Positions 21,040 to 31,257 of a stretch of DNA of 64,000 nucleotides are shown piece after piece. Under the pieces are notes generated by a model that did not search any database, was not told the DNA's origin, and saw only the letters and a program-made list of their open reading frames with translations. The DNA is taken from assembly GCF_024666615.1 (NCBI RefSeq), contig NZ_CP088297.1:1922001-1986000 (forward strand), read 5' to 3'. Made by a program: the position numbers and the translations under genes. Origin of the DNA: Aquabacterium sp. J223 (GTDB taxonomy: Bacteria > Pseudomonadota > Gammaproteobacteria > Burkholderiales > Burkholderiaceae_C). Within the stretch, counting starts at the first letter, position 1, and every line of letters begins with the position of its first letter.

Positions 21040-21857
21040 TGGGCCGCAGGGGTGGCGTTGGCGTTCTCGCCGTCGGGCAGGGGCGGTGCGGGCAGCGGCG
21101 CCGCAGGCGCCGTGCCGGCCGAGGCCGCGGGCGCTGCAGCGGCGGCCGGCTTGGCGGCCGCCGGCTTCGCCGCGCGGGGCAGCAGCGTGCGCGGGTCGAC
21201 GTCCTCCCGGGTGGCGGCGATCTTGGGCTGCCCGGGGGACAAATGCTGGGGCGGTGCCGGCGTGCGGTTCACCAGCGTCGTGGTGGCGCCCGGCTTGGCC
21301 TGCAACAGCACGGTGGGCGAGGGCAGCGGCCGCAGCTGGGTGCCTGCCGGCGCCGCCGGCACGGTGTTGGACTTGGCCACCGGTTGCGCGCTCGGCGTGC
21401 GAACGGGCGCCGATGCCTTGGTGGCCGGCGGCGCCGCCCGTTCGGCGAGCGAGCGACGCTGGTCTTCCGGCAGCTCCCGGTACTGCTCCCAGCGGGTGCG
21501 GCGCTCGTCCGGGCTCATCTGCCGGAACTCCTGGAAATGGAGCCGCGCCGCGCTGCGCGCCTGCGGCGACAGCTGGACCCAGCTGCGCATGCGGGCCTGC
21601 ACACGCTCGCGCTCCTCCAGCGGCATGGCCGGGAAGCGGGCGGCGAGCTCGAGCCATTTCTCGCGGCGGGTGGGGTCGATCGCGGGCCACTCGCTTTCCA
21701 GCGGCGCGAGCACCTCGCGCTGCGCCGGCGTCAACTGGCGCCACTGCAGCGTGCCGGCGCTGGACAGCGCCGGCAGCCCGTTGCCGCCGGCCGCGAGCAG
21801 CGGCGCCGGCAGGACGGTGGTCAGCAGCAGGGCGGCGGCAAGCAGGCGGAACAGCAT
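21036..21857 (-). CDS. DUF3106 secreted protein
   Basis: A 273-residue exported protein. Residues 1-22 form a signal peptide (LLAAALLLTTVLPAPLLAA). The body is the DUF3106 domain, with repeated motifs WRQLTPAQREVLAPLESEWP, KWLELAARFPAMPLEERERVQ and FRQMSPDERRTRWEQYRELPE. The second half is an Ala/Pro-rich, probably disordered tail. The repeats resemble helical Spy/CpxP-like or sigma-factor-linked periplasmic proteins, but that is inference. It lies 14 bases after the DUF3619 gene and overlaps the RDD gene by ATGA. Confidence 0.85.
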   Translation of the reverse strand: MLFRLLAAALLLTTVLPAPLLAAGGNGLPALSSAGTLQWRQLTPAQREVLAPLESEWPAIDPTRREKWLELAARFPAMPLEERERVQARMRSWVQLSPQARSAARLHFQEFRQMSPDERRTRWEQYRELPEDQRRSLAERAAPPATKASAPVRTPSAQPVAKSNTVPAAPAGTQLRPLPSPTVLLQAKPGATTTLVNRTPAPPQHLSPGQPKIAATREDVDPRTLLPRAAKPAAAKPAAAAAPAASAGTAPAAPLPAPPLPDGENANATPAAQ

Positions 21858-21871
21858 CCTTCGGGGCCGCC

Positions 21872-22321
21872 TCAGTCGTGCGGCGACTTCAGGAACTCGA
21901 CGAACCCGGCGTCGGAATAGGCATCCGGCGGCACGACGTCGGACAGCAGTTCGGCGTCGATCTCGGCCGCGGCGCTGACCTGGTTGCTCTGGTGCCACTG
22001 CTGGATGAGCGACAGCCCGACCAGCAGCACCACCAGCGGCATGAACGACGCCAGCTTCATCCACCACGGCACGCCGCCCCCGCCGAGCACCGCCGCCCGA
22101 CCCGCGGCCAGCAGCGAGGTCGCGGGCTCGGCATTCGTCGCCGGCGCTCGGGCCGCCATGGCCCGGGCCAGCGCCTGCTCGCGGGCGAAGCGCAGTCGCG
22201 TCTCCACGTCCGGCGGCAGGTCGGCCGCGGCCTCGTCCAGCCGCGCCGCCACGCGCAGCGCGAAGCGGTTCTGCAGGGTGTCCAGGTCGTGGCGGGGCAG
22301 GTGGGTATTGGTGGTCGTCAT
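21872..22321 (-). CDS. DUF3619 membrane protein, possible anti-sigma partner
   Basis: A 149-residue protein with one predicted transmembrane helix (WMKLASFMPLVVLLVGLSLIQQW), a cytoplasmic N-terminal part of about 90 residues (LQNRFALRVAARLDEAAADLPPDVETRLRFAREQAL) and a short acidic outer end (AEIDAELLSDVVPPDAYSD). ATG 22321 overlaps the stop of the sigma factor gene as ATGA. A single-pass protein coupled directly to a sigma factor gene fits an anti-sigma factor, but there is no zinc-binding anti-sigma motif, so the role is inference. Confidence 0.85.
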   Translation of the reverse strand: MTTTNTHLPRHDLDTLQNRFALRVAARLDEAAADLPPDVETRLRFAREQALARAMAARAPATNAEPATSLLAAGRAAVLGGGGVPWWMKLASFMPLVVLLVGLSLIQQWHQSNQVSAAAEIDAELLSDVVPPDAYSDAGFVEFLKSPHD

Positions 22322-22884
22322 GGCGCGATACCCTTGGCGCGCAGCGCCTTGGCCAGGGCGTGCACCGCGCGCGAACAATGGGTTTTGACGCTGCCTTCCG
22401 AGCAGCCCATCACGGCCGCCGTCTCGGCAACATCCAGTTCCTCCCAGTAACGCAGCAGGAACGCTTCGCGTTGACGGGCCGGCAACTGCTGCACTTCGGT
22501 ATCAATCGTTAGCAGGATTTGCGCCCGGGCCACCGTGTCCGCCGCGCTCTCCGATCCAGGCATGTGCGACGCCGCCTCGAGCGTCTCCAGCAGGTCGAAG
22601 CTGCCGTCGTCGTCCGCCGGCTCGAAGTCCGACAGGTTCAGCATCACGGCGTTGCGCACCTTCTGCCGACGGAACCAGTCCATCGTGGCGTTGGACAGGA
22701 TGCGCTGGAACAGCAGCGGCAGTTCCGCCGCCGGACGGTCGGCGTACTTCTCGGCCAGCTTGATCATGGCGTCCTGGACGATGTCCAGCGCCGCGTCGTC
22801 GCTGCGGACCGCGTAGACGGTGCGCTTGAAGGCCCGCTTCTCCACCCCCTTGAGGAAGTCGGCGAGTTCTTTGTCGGAGGCCAA
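22318..22884 (-). CDS. RNA polymerase sigma factor, ECF type
   Basis: A 188-residue sigma-70-family factor. Region 2 covers KRTVYAVRSDDAALDIVQDAMIKLAEKYADRP with the following LFQRILSNATMDWFRRQ; region 4 is LPARQREAFLLRYWEELDVAETAAVMGCSEGSVKTHCSRAVHAL, a clear helix-turn-helix. An acidic linker (DFEPADDDGSFDLLETLE) separates them. The start is a TTG at 22884-22882, giving MASDKELADFLKGVEK; no strong ribosome binding site is seen. It heads a tightly overlapping operon: sigma factor, DUF3619, DUF3106, RDD. The target promoters are unknown. Confidence 0.9.
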   Translation of the reverse strand: MASDKELADFLKGVEKRAFKRTVYAVRSDDAALDIVQDAMIKLAEKYADRPAAELPLLFQRILSNATMDWFRRQKVRNAVMLNLSDFEPADDDGSFDLLETLEAASHMPGSESAADTVARAQILLTIDTEVQQLPARQREAFLLRYWEELDVAETAAVMGCSEGSVKTHCSRAVHALAKALRAKGIAP

Positions 22885-23104
22885 GTTGCGGCTGTGGAGC
22901 GCCTTCGGGATGCCGGCGCCGCAGGAGGTGCGAAGCCCGCGATTATGTCAGCGGGGGTGGGGTCGCCCGGCGGGCGGCCGCGGCAATGCCATAATCGCCC
23001 GGCTACACACATTGGGTCTCAAGCGGCCGCCCGACCCCGGGCGGTCCAGTTGCTGACCGCGCAGGTCCTGATTCCGCCTCACAAGGGCGCGAGGAGGGGC
23101 ACCG

Positions 23105-24937
23105 ATGGATTTTCGTCAGAGAAATTCACAGAGGTTCGAAATGGACATGTCTGCCGCGGAGATCAAGCGGGCCGCCTCGGCTGCCGCCCCGCAAAACTCC
23201 TCTTCCTCCCCGTCTTCCGCCACCGACGAGCTCAACGGCTCGGAGATCCTCGTGCGCTGCCTGCAGGCCGAGGGTGTCAAGCACCTCTGGGGCTACCCCG
23301 GCGGCGCGGTGCTCTACATCTACGACGCGCTGTACAAGCAGGAGAGCATCCAGCACGTGCTGGTGCGCCACGAGCAGGCGGCGGTGCACGCCGCCGACGG
23401 CTATGCGCGCGCCACCGGCGAGGTCGGCGTGGCGCTGGTCACCTCCGGCCCCGGCGTGACCAACGCGGTCACCGGCATCGCCACCGCCTACATGGACTCC
23501 ATCCCGATGGTGATCATCACCGGGCAGGTGCCGACGGCGGCGATCGGGCTGGACGCCTTCCAGGAGTGCGACACCGTCGGCATCACCCGGCCGATCGTCA
23601 AGCACAACTTCCTGGTCAAGGACGTGCGCGAACTGGCGGCCACGCTGAAGAAGGCGTTCCACATCGCCCGCAGCGGCCGGCCCGGCCCGGTGGTGGTCGA
23701 CATCCCCAAGGACGTGTCGCTGAAGACCACCGCCTTCGCCTACCCCGAGAAGGTGGAGATGCGGTCCTACAACCCGGTGCGCAAGGGGCATGGCGGCCAG
23801 ATCCGCAAGGCGGTGCAGCTGCTGATGCAGGCCAAGCGGCCCTACGTCTACGCCGGCGGCGGCGTCGTGCTGGGCAACGCCTCGGCCGAGCTGCGGGAGT
23901 TGACCAGGCTGCTCGGCGCGCCCGTGACCAACACCCTGATGGGCCTGGGCGCCACTGCCGCCAGCGACCCGCAGTTCCTCGGCATGCTGGGCATGCACGG
24001 CACCTACGAGGCCAACATGACCATGCAGCACTGCGACGTGCTGCTGGCGGTCGGCGCGCGCTTCGACGACCGGGTGATCGGCAACCCGAAGCACTTCGCC
24101 TCGGTGGAGCGCAAGATCGTCCACGTCGACATCGACCCGTCGTCGATCTCCAAGCGGGTGAAGGTCGACATTCCGATCGTCGGCGACGTGAAGGAGGTCC
24201 TGGTCGAACTGATCGCGCAGATCAAGGAGGCGCAGGCCCGGCCCGATGCCGCCGCGCTGAACGCCTGGTGGTCGCAGATCAACGACTGGCGCAAGCGCGA
24301 GTGCCTGAGCTACCGCAAGAGCGACGAGGTGATCAAGCCGCAGCACGTGGTGGAGACCCTGTGCCGGCTGACCCGCGGGCTGGACACCTACGTCACCAGC
24401 GACGTCGGCCAGCACCAGATGTGGGCCGCGCAGTTCTACGGCTTCGAGGAGCCGCGGCGCTGGATCAACTCCGGTGGCCTGGGCACGATGGGCGTCGGCC
24501 TGCCCTACGCCATGGGCATCAAGCTGGCGAAGCCCGACAGCGAGGTGTTCTGCATCACCGGCGAGGGCTCGATCCAGATGTGCATCCAGGAGCTGTCCAC
24601 CTGCCTGCAGTACCGCACGCCGGTGAAGATCCTGTCGCTGAACAACCGCTACCTCGGCATGGTGCGGCAATGGCAGCAGCTGGACTACGGCGGCCGCTAC
24701 TCGCACAGCTACATGGACGCGCTGCCCGACTTCGTGAAGCTGGCCGAGGCCTACGGCCACGTCGGCATCAAGATCGAGAAGCCATCCGAGGTGGAGGCGG
24801 CGCTGCGGGAGGCCATCGCCATCAAGGACCGCTCGGTGTTCCTCGACATCCGCACCGATCCCACCGAGAACGTCTGGCCGATGGTGCAGGCCGGCAAGGG
24901 CATTTCGGAGATGCTGCTGGGGTCCGAGGACCTGTGA
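23105..24937 (+). CDS. ilvB: Acetolactate synthase, large subunit
   Basis: A 610-residue thiamine-diphosphate enzyme that joins two pyruvates, or pyruvate and 2-oxobutyrate, in the first shared step of valine, leucine and isoleucine synthesis. The catalytic Glu90 is in [21 protein letters not shown] and the cofactor motif is [32 protein letters not shown] 23105 follows GAGGAGG at ideal distance. The first 40 residues are a Ser/Ala-rich extension beyond the usual enzyme start; a second ATG at 23141 is a weaker alternative. It is first in an ilvB-ilvH-ilvC run. A CATAAT -10-like element is present near 22990 but no leader peptide was found. Confidence 0.95.
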   Translation: MDFRQRNSQRFEMDMSAAEIKRAASAAAPQNSSSSPSSATDELNGSEILVRCLQAEGVKHLWGYPGGAVLYIYDALYKQESIQHVLVRHEQAAVHAADGYARATGEVGVALVTSGPGVTNAVTGIATAYMDSIPMVIITGQVPTAAIGLDAFQECDTVGITRPIVKHNFLVKDVRELAATLKKAFHIARSGRPGPVVVDIPKDVSLKTTAFAYPEKVEMRSYNPVRKGHGGQIRKAVQLLMQAKRPYVYAGGGVVLGNASAELRELTRLLGAPVTNTLMGLGATAASDPQFLGMLGMHGTYEANMTMQHCDVLLAVGARFDDRVIGNPKHFASVERKIVHVDIDPSSISKRVKVDIPIVGDVKEVLVELIAQIKEAQARPDAAALNAWWSQINDWRKRECLSYRKSDEVIKPQHVVETLCRLTRGLDTYVTSDVGQHQMWAAQFYGFEEPRRWINSGGLGTMGVGLPYAMGIKLAKPDSEVFCITGEGSIQMCIQELSTCLQYRTPVKILSLNNRYLGMVRQWQQLDYGGRYSHSYMDALPDFVKLAEAYGHVGIKIEKPSEVEAALREAIAIKDRSVFLDIRTDPTENVWPMVQAGKGISEMLLGSEDL

Positions 24938-25105
24938 CCTTCTGAGCCGGCCGGCGAGGGCGGGCGGCGTTACCGCGCCATCCGCCGCGTCACCGGACCG
25001 GCCGCGAAGCGTCGTCCTCACCCACTTCTTTTATTCCCTGATTTCGAACCCGTGGCCAAGGGCCGTCGGTTACCGCCGCCGGCCTGAAGAGCGCGAAGGA
25101 CGAAC
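24938..25105 (+). ncRNA. Long ilvB-ilvH spacer, candidate structured leader of ilvH
   Basis: The two subunits of one enzyme are separated by 168 bases, unusually far for this pair. The spacer is GC-rich at both ends with a T-rich stretch (CTTCTTTTATT, around 25025-25035) in the middle. A hairpin at 25061-25084 (GGCCG ... CGGCC) ends about 20 bases before the ilvH start. A structured RNA motif named for ilvH has been described upstream of this gene in betaproteobacteria; whether this spacer matches it cannot be decided by eye. Confidence 0.35.
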
Positions 25106-25597
25106 ATGAAACACATCATTGCCCTGCTGCTGGAGAACGAGCCCGGTGCGCTGTCTCGCGTGGTCGGCCTCTTTTCCGCCCGCGGCTACAACATCGAGAG
25201 CCTGGTGGTCGCGCCGACCGAGGACGCATCGCTGTCGCGCATGACCATCGTCACCTCCGGCTCGGACGACGTGATCGAGCAGATCACCAAGCACCTGAAC
25301 CGGCTGATCGAGGTGGTGAAGGTGGTGGACCTCACCGAAGGCCTGTACACCGAGCGCGAACTGCTGCTGCTCAAGGTGCGGGCCGTCGGCAAGGAGCGCG
25401 AGGAGATGAAACGCATGTCCGACATCTTCCGCGGGCGCATCATCGACGTCACCGAGAAGACCTACACCATCGAGCTGACCGGCGACGGCGCCAAGCTGGA
25501 CGCCTTCATCGAGGCGATCGACCGCGCCTGCATCCTGGAAACCGTGCGCACCGGCGCCAGCGGCATCGGCCGCGGCGAGCGAATCCTGCGGGTCTGA
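25106..25597 (+). CDS. ilvH: Acetolactate synthase, small regulatory subunit
   Basis: A 163-residue regulatory subunit that activates the large subunit and confers feedback inhibition by valine. The N-terminal ACT domain begins KHIIALLLENEPGALSRVVGLFSARGYNIESL with the conserved effector-site Gly/Asn positions; a second ACT-like domain follows from about residue 80 (ERELLLLKVRA). The length is normal for the family. ATG 25106 follows GAAGGA. Confidence 0.96.
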   Translation: MKHIIALLLENEPGALSRVVGLFSARGYNIESLVVAPTEDASLSRMTIVTSGSDDVIEQITKHLNRLIEVVKVVDLTEGLYTERELLLLKVRAVGKEREEMKRMSDIFRGRIIDVTEKTYTIELTGDGAKLDAFIEAIDRACILETVRTGASGIGRGERILRV

Positions 25598-25645
25598 CCC
25601 GCGCCCCACCGGCGCCGGCCTGGCCGGCGTCATTCCCCGCGGTGA

Positions 25646-26719
<1,074 letters not shown>

Positions 26720-26740
26720 GCGCGCTGCTTGCCAACCCCG

Positions 26741-26769
26741 AAGGGCCGCCTCGTGCGGCCCTTCTTCTT
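26741..26769 (+). terminator. Rho-independent terminator after ilvC
   Basis: A 9-bp stem AAGGGCCGC / GCGGCCCTT with a CTCGT loop is followed by CTTCTT. It separates the ilv genes from psd. Confidence 0.85.
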
Positions 26770-26794
26770 GAAACCGCTGCGGTATCCTCCCCGA

Positions 26795-27439
26795 ATGAAC
26801 TATCCCCACCCGATCCTTGCGCGCGAAGGCTGGCCATTCATCGCCATCGCCTTCGTTGTCGCGGTGCTCGGCTCCTTCTTCCTGCCGGGCTTCCTGGCGA
26901 TCCTGCTGTGGCTGGTGCTGGCCTTCGTGGTGCAGTTCTTCCGCGATCCGCCGCGGCCCATCCCGGCCGATCCGCTGGCCGTGCTGTCGCCGGCCGACGG
27001 GCGCATCGTCAAGGTGGAGAAGGTGCAGGACCCCTATGCCGGCCGTGAGGCGCTGCTCATCAGCGTCTTCATGAACGTGTTCAATGTGCACAGCAACCGG
27101 GTGTCGGTGGACGGTACCGTGCGCCAGGTGCAGTACTCGCCCGGGTCCTTCGTCAACGCCGACCTGGACAAGGCGTCGACCGAGAACGAGCGGAACGCGG
27201 TGGTGCTGTCCACGCCCGAAGGCCGCACCGTCACGCTGGTGCAGGTGGCGGGACTCATCGCCCGCCGCATCCTGTGCTACGTCAAGGTGGGCGATGTGTT
27301 GAGCCGGGGCCAGCGCTACGGCTTCATCCGCTTCGGCTCGCGGGTGGACGTCTACCTGCCGCTGGAAGCCCAGCCGCAGGTGGCGATCGGCGACAAGGTC
27401 AGCGCCACCAGCACGGTGCTGGCCCGCTTCCCGGCATGA
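26795..27439 (+). CDS. psd: Phosphatidylserine decarboxylase (short form)
   Basis: A 214-residue proenzyme that makes phosphatidylethanolamine from phosphatidylserine at the inner membrane. Two hydrophobic stretches near the N-terminus (residues 14-46) anchor it. The catalytic core has [11 protein letters not shown] and [15 protein letters not shown]. The self-cleavage site is FGS, with Gly181-Ser182, the serine becoming the pyruvoyl cofactor. This is the shorter archaeal/Sinorhizobium-like type rather than the 320-residue E. coli type. ATG 26795 is just after the ilvC terminator. The substrate is made by pssA, the next gene. Confidence 0.94.
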   Translation: MNYPHPILAREGWPFIAIAFVVAVLGSFFLPGFLAILLWLVLAFVVQFFRDPPRPIPADPLAVLSPADGRIVKVEKVQDPYAGREALLISVFMNVFNVHSNRVSVDGTVRQVQYSPGSFVNADLDKASTENERNAVVLSTPEGRTVTLVQVAGLIARRILCYVKVGDVLSRGQRYGFIRFGSRVDVYLPLEAQPQVAIGDKVSATSTVLARFPA

Positions 27440-27497
27440 GCGCGCCGGGCCGCCCCCAAGTGCGAATCCCGGAGCGCTTTGCGCGCAAGGTGGTCCT

Positions 27498-28343
27498 GTG
27501 ACGGCGATCCACGACCGGCCGGCCGAGTCGCACGACGACGAGCACGACGCCGCCGAAGCGCCGCACCGGCCGCGGCGCAAGGGCATCTACATCCTGCCCA
27601 ACCTGTTCACGCTGGCGGCCCTGTTCGGCGGCTTCTACGCCATCGTGATGGCGATGAACGGCCAGTTCGAACTGGCGGCCATCGGCATCTTCTGCGCGGC
27701 GGTGCTGGACAGCCTCGACGGCCGCGTGGCGCGCATGACGAACACACAGAGCGCGTTCGGCGAGCAGATGGACAGCCTGTCCGACATGGTGAGCTTCGGC
27801 GCCGCGCCGGCGTTGATCATGTACGAATGGGCGTTGAAGGGCCTGGGCAAGCTGGGCTGGCTGGCCGCCTTCGTCTACTGCGCCGGCGCGGCGCTGCGGC
27901 TGGCCCGCTTCAACACCAACATCGCGGTGGTGGACAAGCGCTTCTTCCAGGGCCTGCCCAGCCCGGCGGCCGCGGCGCTGATCGTCGGTTTCATCTGGCT
28001 GCTCGACGACGCGCAGTGGAAGGACGTGTTCCGCGTCAACTGGCTGGCCTGGACGGCCTTCGCGCTGACGCTGTACGCCGGGCTGACCATGGTCACCAAC
28101 GTCCCGTTCTACAGCTTCAAGGACGTCAGCTTCAAGCGCACGGTGCCCTTCATCGTCATCGTCGCCATCGCGCTGGCCTTCGCGCTCATCGCCTACCACC
28201 CGCCGACGGTGCTGTTCGCGCTGTTCGTCGTCTACGGCTTTTCGGGGTACGGCGTCTACTTGTACAAGCGCATGAAGGGCCGGCCGGTGAGCGTGATCGC
28301 CACCTCGACCGACGAGCCCGACGAAGCCGGCCTGCACCGTTGA
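27498..28343 (+). CDS. pssA: CDP-diacylglycerol-serine O-phosphatidyltransferase
   Basis: A 281-residue inner-membrane enzyme that forms phosphatidylserine from CDP-diacylglycerol and serine. The CDP-alcohol phosphotransferase motif is complete: DGRVARMTNTQSAFGEQMDSLSD. A charged, His/Asp-rich N-terminus of about 28 residues precedes the first membrane helix (ILPNLFTLAALFGGFYAIVMA). The start is GTG 27498. The gene follows psd by 58 bases, so the two steps of phosphatidylethanolamine synthesis are together. Confidence 0.95.
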   Translation: MTAIHDRPAESHDDEHDAAEAPHRPRRKGIYILPNLFTLAALFGGFYAIVMAMNGQFELAAIGIFCAAVLDSLDGRVARMTNTQSAFGEQMDSLSDMVSFGAAPALIMYEWALKGLGKLGWLAAFVYCAGAALRLARFNTNIAVVDKRFFQGLPSPAAAALIVGFIWLLDDAQWKDVFRVNWLAWTAFALTLYAGLTMVTNVPFYSFKDVSFKRTVPFIVIVAIALAFALIAYHPPTVLFALFVVYGFSGYGVYLYKRMKGRPVSVIATSTDEPDEAGLHR

Positions 28344-28356
28344 GACGGCGATGCCG

Positions 28357-28365
28357 TGCTATATT
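28357..28365 (+). promoter_or_regulatory. Extended -10 promoter of leuA leader
   Basis: TGCTATATT is a good extended -10 element (TGn plus TATATT). No matching -35 lies at 17 bases; TTGAGA at 28340 is only 14 bases away. Transcription would start near 28372, almost on top of the leader peptide ATG at 28375. Confidence 0.5.
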
Positions 28366-28374
28366 GAAACGACC

Positions 28375-28434
28375 ATGACGATGCGTTTCGCCCTCGCCTT
28401 GCTACTGCGCCTAGGAGTCCCACAGGCGCGCTGA
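28375..28434 (+). CDS. Leucine-rich leader peptide of leuA
   Basis: A 19-codon frame (ATG 28375, TGA 28432-28434) contains five leucines within residues 7-13, coded by CTC, TTG, CTA, CTG and CTA, followed within 26 bases by a terminator that lies in front of leuA. That is the layout of a transcription attenuator: ribosomes stalled on leucine codons when leucyl-tRNA is scarce would favour readthrough. A possible first hairpin pairs GCGCCT (28407-28412) with AGGCGC (28424-28429) over the end of the peptide. The peptide itself needs no function. A second ATG at 28381 is possible. No ribosome binding site is visible and the promoter suggests a nearly leaderless message. Confidence 0.7.
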   Translation: MTMRFALALLLRLGVPQAR

Positions 28435-28459
28435 TCGCATTCGTCCCTCTTCCCTGGTC

Positions 28460-28500
28460 AACGGCCCGCCTGTCACGCAACGCAGCGGGCCGTTTTCTTT
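28460..28500 (+). terminator. Attenuator terminator before leuA
   Basis: A perfect 10-bp stem AACGGCCCGC / GCGGGCCGTT with a 15-base loop is followed directly by TTTTCTTT at 28493-28500. It ends 43 bases before the leuA start, so it can only be useful as a conditional terminator governing leuA. Confidence 0.85.
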
Positions 28501-28543
28501 GTGCGCGGCGTTGCCTTCCCTCCCGATCCCGGAGCTTCGTGAA

Positions 28544-30091
28544 ATGAGCACCCCCGACAAGTTGGTCATCTTCGACACCACGTTGCGCGACGGCGAGCAG
28601 TCGCCCGGCGCCTCGATGACGCGCGAGGAGAAGCTGCGCATCGCCCGCCAGCTGGAGCGGCTGCGCGTGGACGTGATCGAGGCAGGCTTCGCCGCGTCGT
28701 CCAACGGCGACTTCGAGGCGGTCAAGTCGATCGCCGACGCCATCAAGGAGTCGACCGTCTGCTCGCTGGCCCGCGCCAACGACCGCGACATCGCACGCGC
28801 GGCGGAGGCGTTGAGGGGTGCGCGGTCGGCCCGCATCCACACCTTCATCGCCACCAGCGCGCTGCACATGGAGAAGAAGCTGCGCATGACGCCGGACCAG
28901 GTGCACGAGCAGGCGAAGCAGGCCGTGCGCTTCGCCCGCAACCTGTGCGACGACATCGAGTTCTCGCCGGAGGACGGCTACCGGTCCGACGTCGACTTCC
29001 TGTGCCGGGTGCTGGAGAGCGTGATCGCCGAGGGCGCCACCACCATCAACATCCCGGACACCGTGGGCTACGCGGTGCCCGAGTTGTACGGCCACTTCAT
29101 CCGCACCCTGCGCGAGCGCGTGCCCAACTCGGACAAGGCGATCTGGTCGGTGCATTGCCACAACGACCTCGGCATGGCGGTGGCCAACTCGCTGGCCGGC
29201 GTCAAGCTCGGCGGCGCACGCCAGGTCGAGTGCACCATCAACGGGCTGGGCGAGCGCGCCGGCAACTGCTCGCTGGAAGAGGTGGTGATGGCGGTGAAGA
29301 CGCGGCGCGACTACTTCGGGCTGGCCGTCGGCGTGGACACCAGCCAGATCGTGCCGGCGTCGCGCATGGTCAGCCAGACCACCGGCTTCGTGGTGCAGCC
29401 GAACAAGGCGGTGGTGGGGGCCAACGCGTTCGCCCACGCCAGCGGCATCCACCAGGACGGTGTCCTCAAGGCCCGGGACACCTACGAGATCATGCGCGCC
29501 GAGGACGTGGGCTGGAGCGCCAACAAGATCGTGCTGGGCAAGCTGTCAGGCCGCAACGCGTTCAAGCAGCGGCTGCAGGAGCTCGGCGTCGAACTGGAGT
29601 CCGAAGGCGAGGTCAACGCCGCCTTCGCAAAGTTCAAGGACCTGGCCGACCGCAAGAGCGACATCTTCGACGAGGACATCATCGCGCTGGTCGGCGACGA
29701 GAGCGTCACCGCCGAGCAGGAGCACTACCGGCTGCTGTCGCTGTCGCAGCGCTCGGAAACCGGGGAGCGGCCGCACGCCCGCGTCGCCTTCGCCTGCGGC
29801 GAGCAGGAGTTCCATGCCGAGAGCGCCGGCAACGGACCGGTGGACGCCAGCCTCAAGGCAATCGAGTCCCGCGTGCAAAGTGGCGCAGAACTGCAGCTCT
29901 ATTCGGTCAATGCCATCACCAGCGGGTCGACAGAATCACAAGGCGAGGTGACGGTGCGGCTGCAGCTGGGCGGCCGGGTGGTGAACGGGGTCGGCGCCGA
30001 CCCGGACATCGTCGTCGCTTCGGCCAAGGCCTACCTGGCCGCGCTGAACAAGCTGCACAGCAAGACCGAGCGGGTGGCGGCTCAGGGTTGA
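28544..30091 (+). CDS. leuA: 2-isopropylmalate synthase
   Basis: A 515-residue enzyme that condenses acetyl-CoA with 2-oxoisovalerate, the committed step of leucine synthesis. The N-terminal TIM barrel carries [12 protein letters not shown] with Arg15 and Asp16. The metal ligands are in [18 protein letters not shown], and [18 protein letters not shown] follows. The C-terminal 120 residues (from about [19 protein letters not shown]) form the leucine-binding regulatory domain, so feedback inhibition is expected. ATG 28544 follows GGAGCTTC. Expression is probably controlled by the leucine-rich leader and attenuator just upstream. leuB, leuC and leuD are not in the window. Confidence 0.96.
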   Translation: MSTPDKLVIFDTTLRDGEQSPGASMTREEKLRIARQLERLRVDVIEAGFAASSNGDFEAVKSIADAIKESTVCSLARANDRDIARAAEALRGARSARIHTFIATSALHMEKKLRMTPDQVHEQAKQAVRFARNLCDDIEFSPEDGYRSDVDFLCRVLESVIAEGATTINIPDTVGYAVPELYGHFIRTLRERVPNSDKAIWSVHCHNDLGMAVANSLAGVKLGGARQVECTINGLGERAGNCSLEEVVMAVKTRRDYFGLAVGVDTSQIVPASRMVSQTTGFVVQPNKAVVGANAFAHASGIHQDGVLKARDTYEIMRAEDVGWSANKIVLGKLSGRNAFKQRLQELGVELESEGEVNAAFAKFKDLADRKSDIFDEDIIALVGDESVTAEQEHYRLLSLSQRSETGERPHARVAFACGEQEFHAESAGNGPVDASLKAIESRVQSGAELQLYSVNAITSGSTESQGEVTVRLQLGGRVVNGVGADPDIVVASAKAYLAALNKLHSKTERVAAQG

Positions 30092-30138
30092 CGACAAGCA
30101 TCGTCATCACTTGAGGAAATCGCCCCAAGCTTTTGATC

Positions 30139-30167
30139 TTGCGAGTGTTTTTTCCTTCACCTACACT
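30139..30167 (+). promoter_or_regulatory. Probable sigma-70 promoter of pbpG
   Basis: TTGCGA (30139-30144) and TACACT (30162-30167) are separated by 17 bases and match the consensus at four of six positions each. They lie in the only AT-richer stretch between leuA and the endopeptidase gene. Confidence 0.4.
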
Positions 30168-30198
30168 TCGTGCCCTTGGCCGGTAAGGTGGTGTGACG

Positions 30199-31239
30199 AT
30201 GCGAATCAAAAGGTCCGGTCTGCGTTGGGTGGCGAGCTGCATGGCGCTGGCGGCCGCCATCGCCTTGCCGATGGACGCCGACGCCGCCAAGAAGGGCAGC
30301 AGCAAGGGACGCAAGCTGTCGAAGGCCGCGGCGGTCGCCCGCGCGGTGGCCCCGCCCACCGCCCGCCGCGCCGTCATCGTCGAAGCCGCCCGCCCCTCCT
30401 TCGGCCAGCTGGCCGGCCTGCACGGCACCGCCGACCCGCTGGACCTCAAGTCCTCCGTCGCGCTGGTGATGGACCAGGACACCAACGAGGTGCTGCTGGC
30501 CAAGAACAGCGGGGCGGTGCTGCCCATCGCCTCGATCACCAAGCTGATGACCGCACTCGTGGTGGTCGAAGCCGGGCAGTCGCTGGACGAGGTGCTGACC
30601 ATCACGCAGGACGACGTCGACACCGAGAAGCACAGCCGCTCGCGGCTGGTGGTCGGCGCACAGCTCACCCGCGGCGAGATGCTGCACCTGGCGCTGATGG
30701 CGTCGGAGAACCGGGCGGCCAATGCGCTCGGCCGTCACCATCCCGGTGGCCTGCCGGTCTTCGTCGCCGCGATGAACCGCAAGGCGATGGAGCTGGGCAT
30801 GCGCGACACCCACTACGTCGAGCCCACCGGCCTGTCCAGCCGCAACCAGGCCAGCGCCCACGACCTGGCGCTGCTGGTCAAGTCGGCCTACCAGCACCAG
30901 CTGATCCGCGAGCTGTCGGTGTCGCCGGAGCACCAGGTGGCGGTCGGCTCGCGCCAGCTGCAGTTCCGCAACACCAACGGCCTGGTGCGCAGCCGCAGCT
31001 GGGACATCGGCCTGCAGAAGACCGGCTACATCTCCGAAGCCGGCCGCTGCGTGGTCATGCAGACCCAGCTGGCCGGCCGCAAGCTCATCATGGTGCTGCT
31101 CGATTCGGCCGGGAAGTACTCGCGCATCGGCGACGCCGAGCGCATCCGCAAATGGGTCGAGGGTGGCGTGCCGAGCGCGGGCGTCCCGCCGGTGTTGCCG
31201 CTGGGCGGGGCCGGCCTCGTGCCCAAGGTGGCGTCCTGA
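30199..31239 (+). CDS. pbpG: D-alanyl-D-alanine endopeptidase (PBP7-like)
   Basis: A 346-residue periplasmic penicillin-binding protein of the S11 family that cuts D-Ala-meso-DAP cross-links during peptidoglycan remodelling. A signal peptide covers about residues 1-30. All three active-site motifs are present: S112-I-T-K115, S169-E-N171 and K274-T-G276. A Lys/Ala-rich linker lies at residues 31-55. ATG 30199 was preferred to GTG 30193 because it spaces better from the upstream AAGG. The C-terminal tail is Pro/Gly-rich and lacks an amphipathic anchor, as in PBP7. Confidence 0.93.
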   Translation: MRIKRSGLRWVASCMALAAAIALPMDADAAKKGSSKGRKLSKAAAVARAVAPPTARRAVIVEAARPSFGQLAGLHGTADPLDLKSSVALVMDQDTNEVLLAKNSGAVLPIASITKLMTALVVVEAGQSLDEVLTITQDDVDTEKHSRSRLVVGAQLTRGEMLHLALMASENRAANALGRHHPGGLPVFVAAMNRKAMELGMRDTHYVEPTGLSSRNQASAHDLALLVKSAYQHQLIRELSVSPEHQVAVGSRQLQFRNTNGLVRSRSWDIGLQKTGYISEAGRCVVMQTQLAGRKLIMVLLDSAGKYSRIGDAERIRKWVEGGVPSAGVPPVLPLGGAGLVPKVAS

Positions 31240-31257
31240 CGCGGTCCGGCCGCTGAC

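Noticed and set aside
22885-23104. Possible leader peptide or attenuator before ilvB
   Set aside because: A long frame reads through with some Leu, Val and Ile codons, but there is no stop before ilvB, no dense branched-chain codon run and no terminator.
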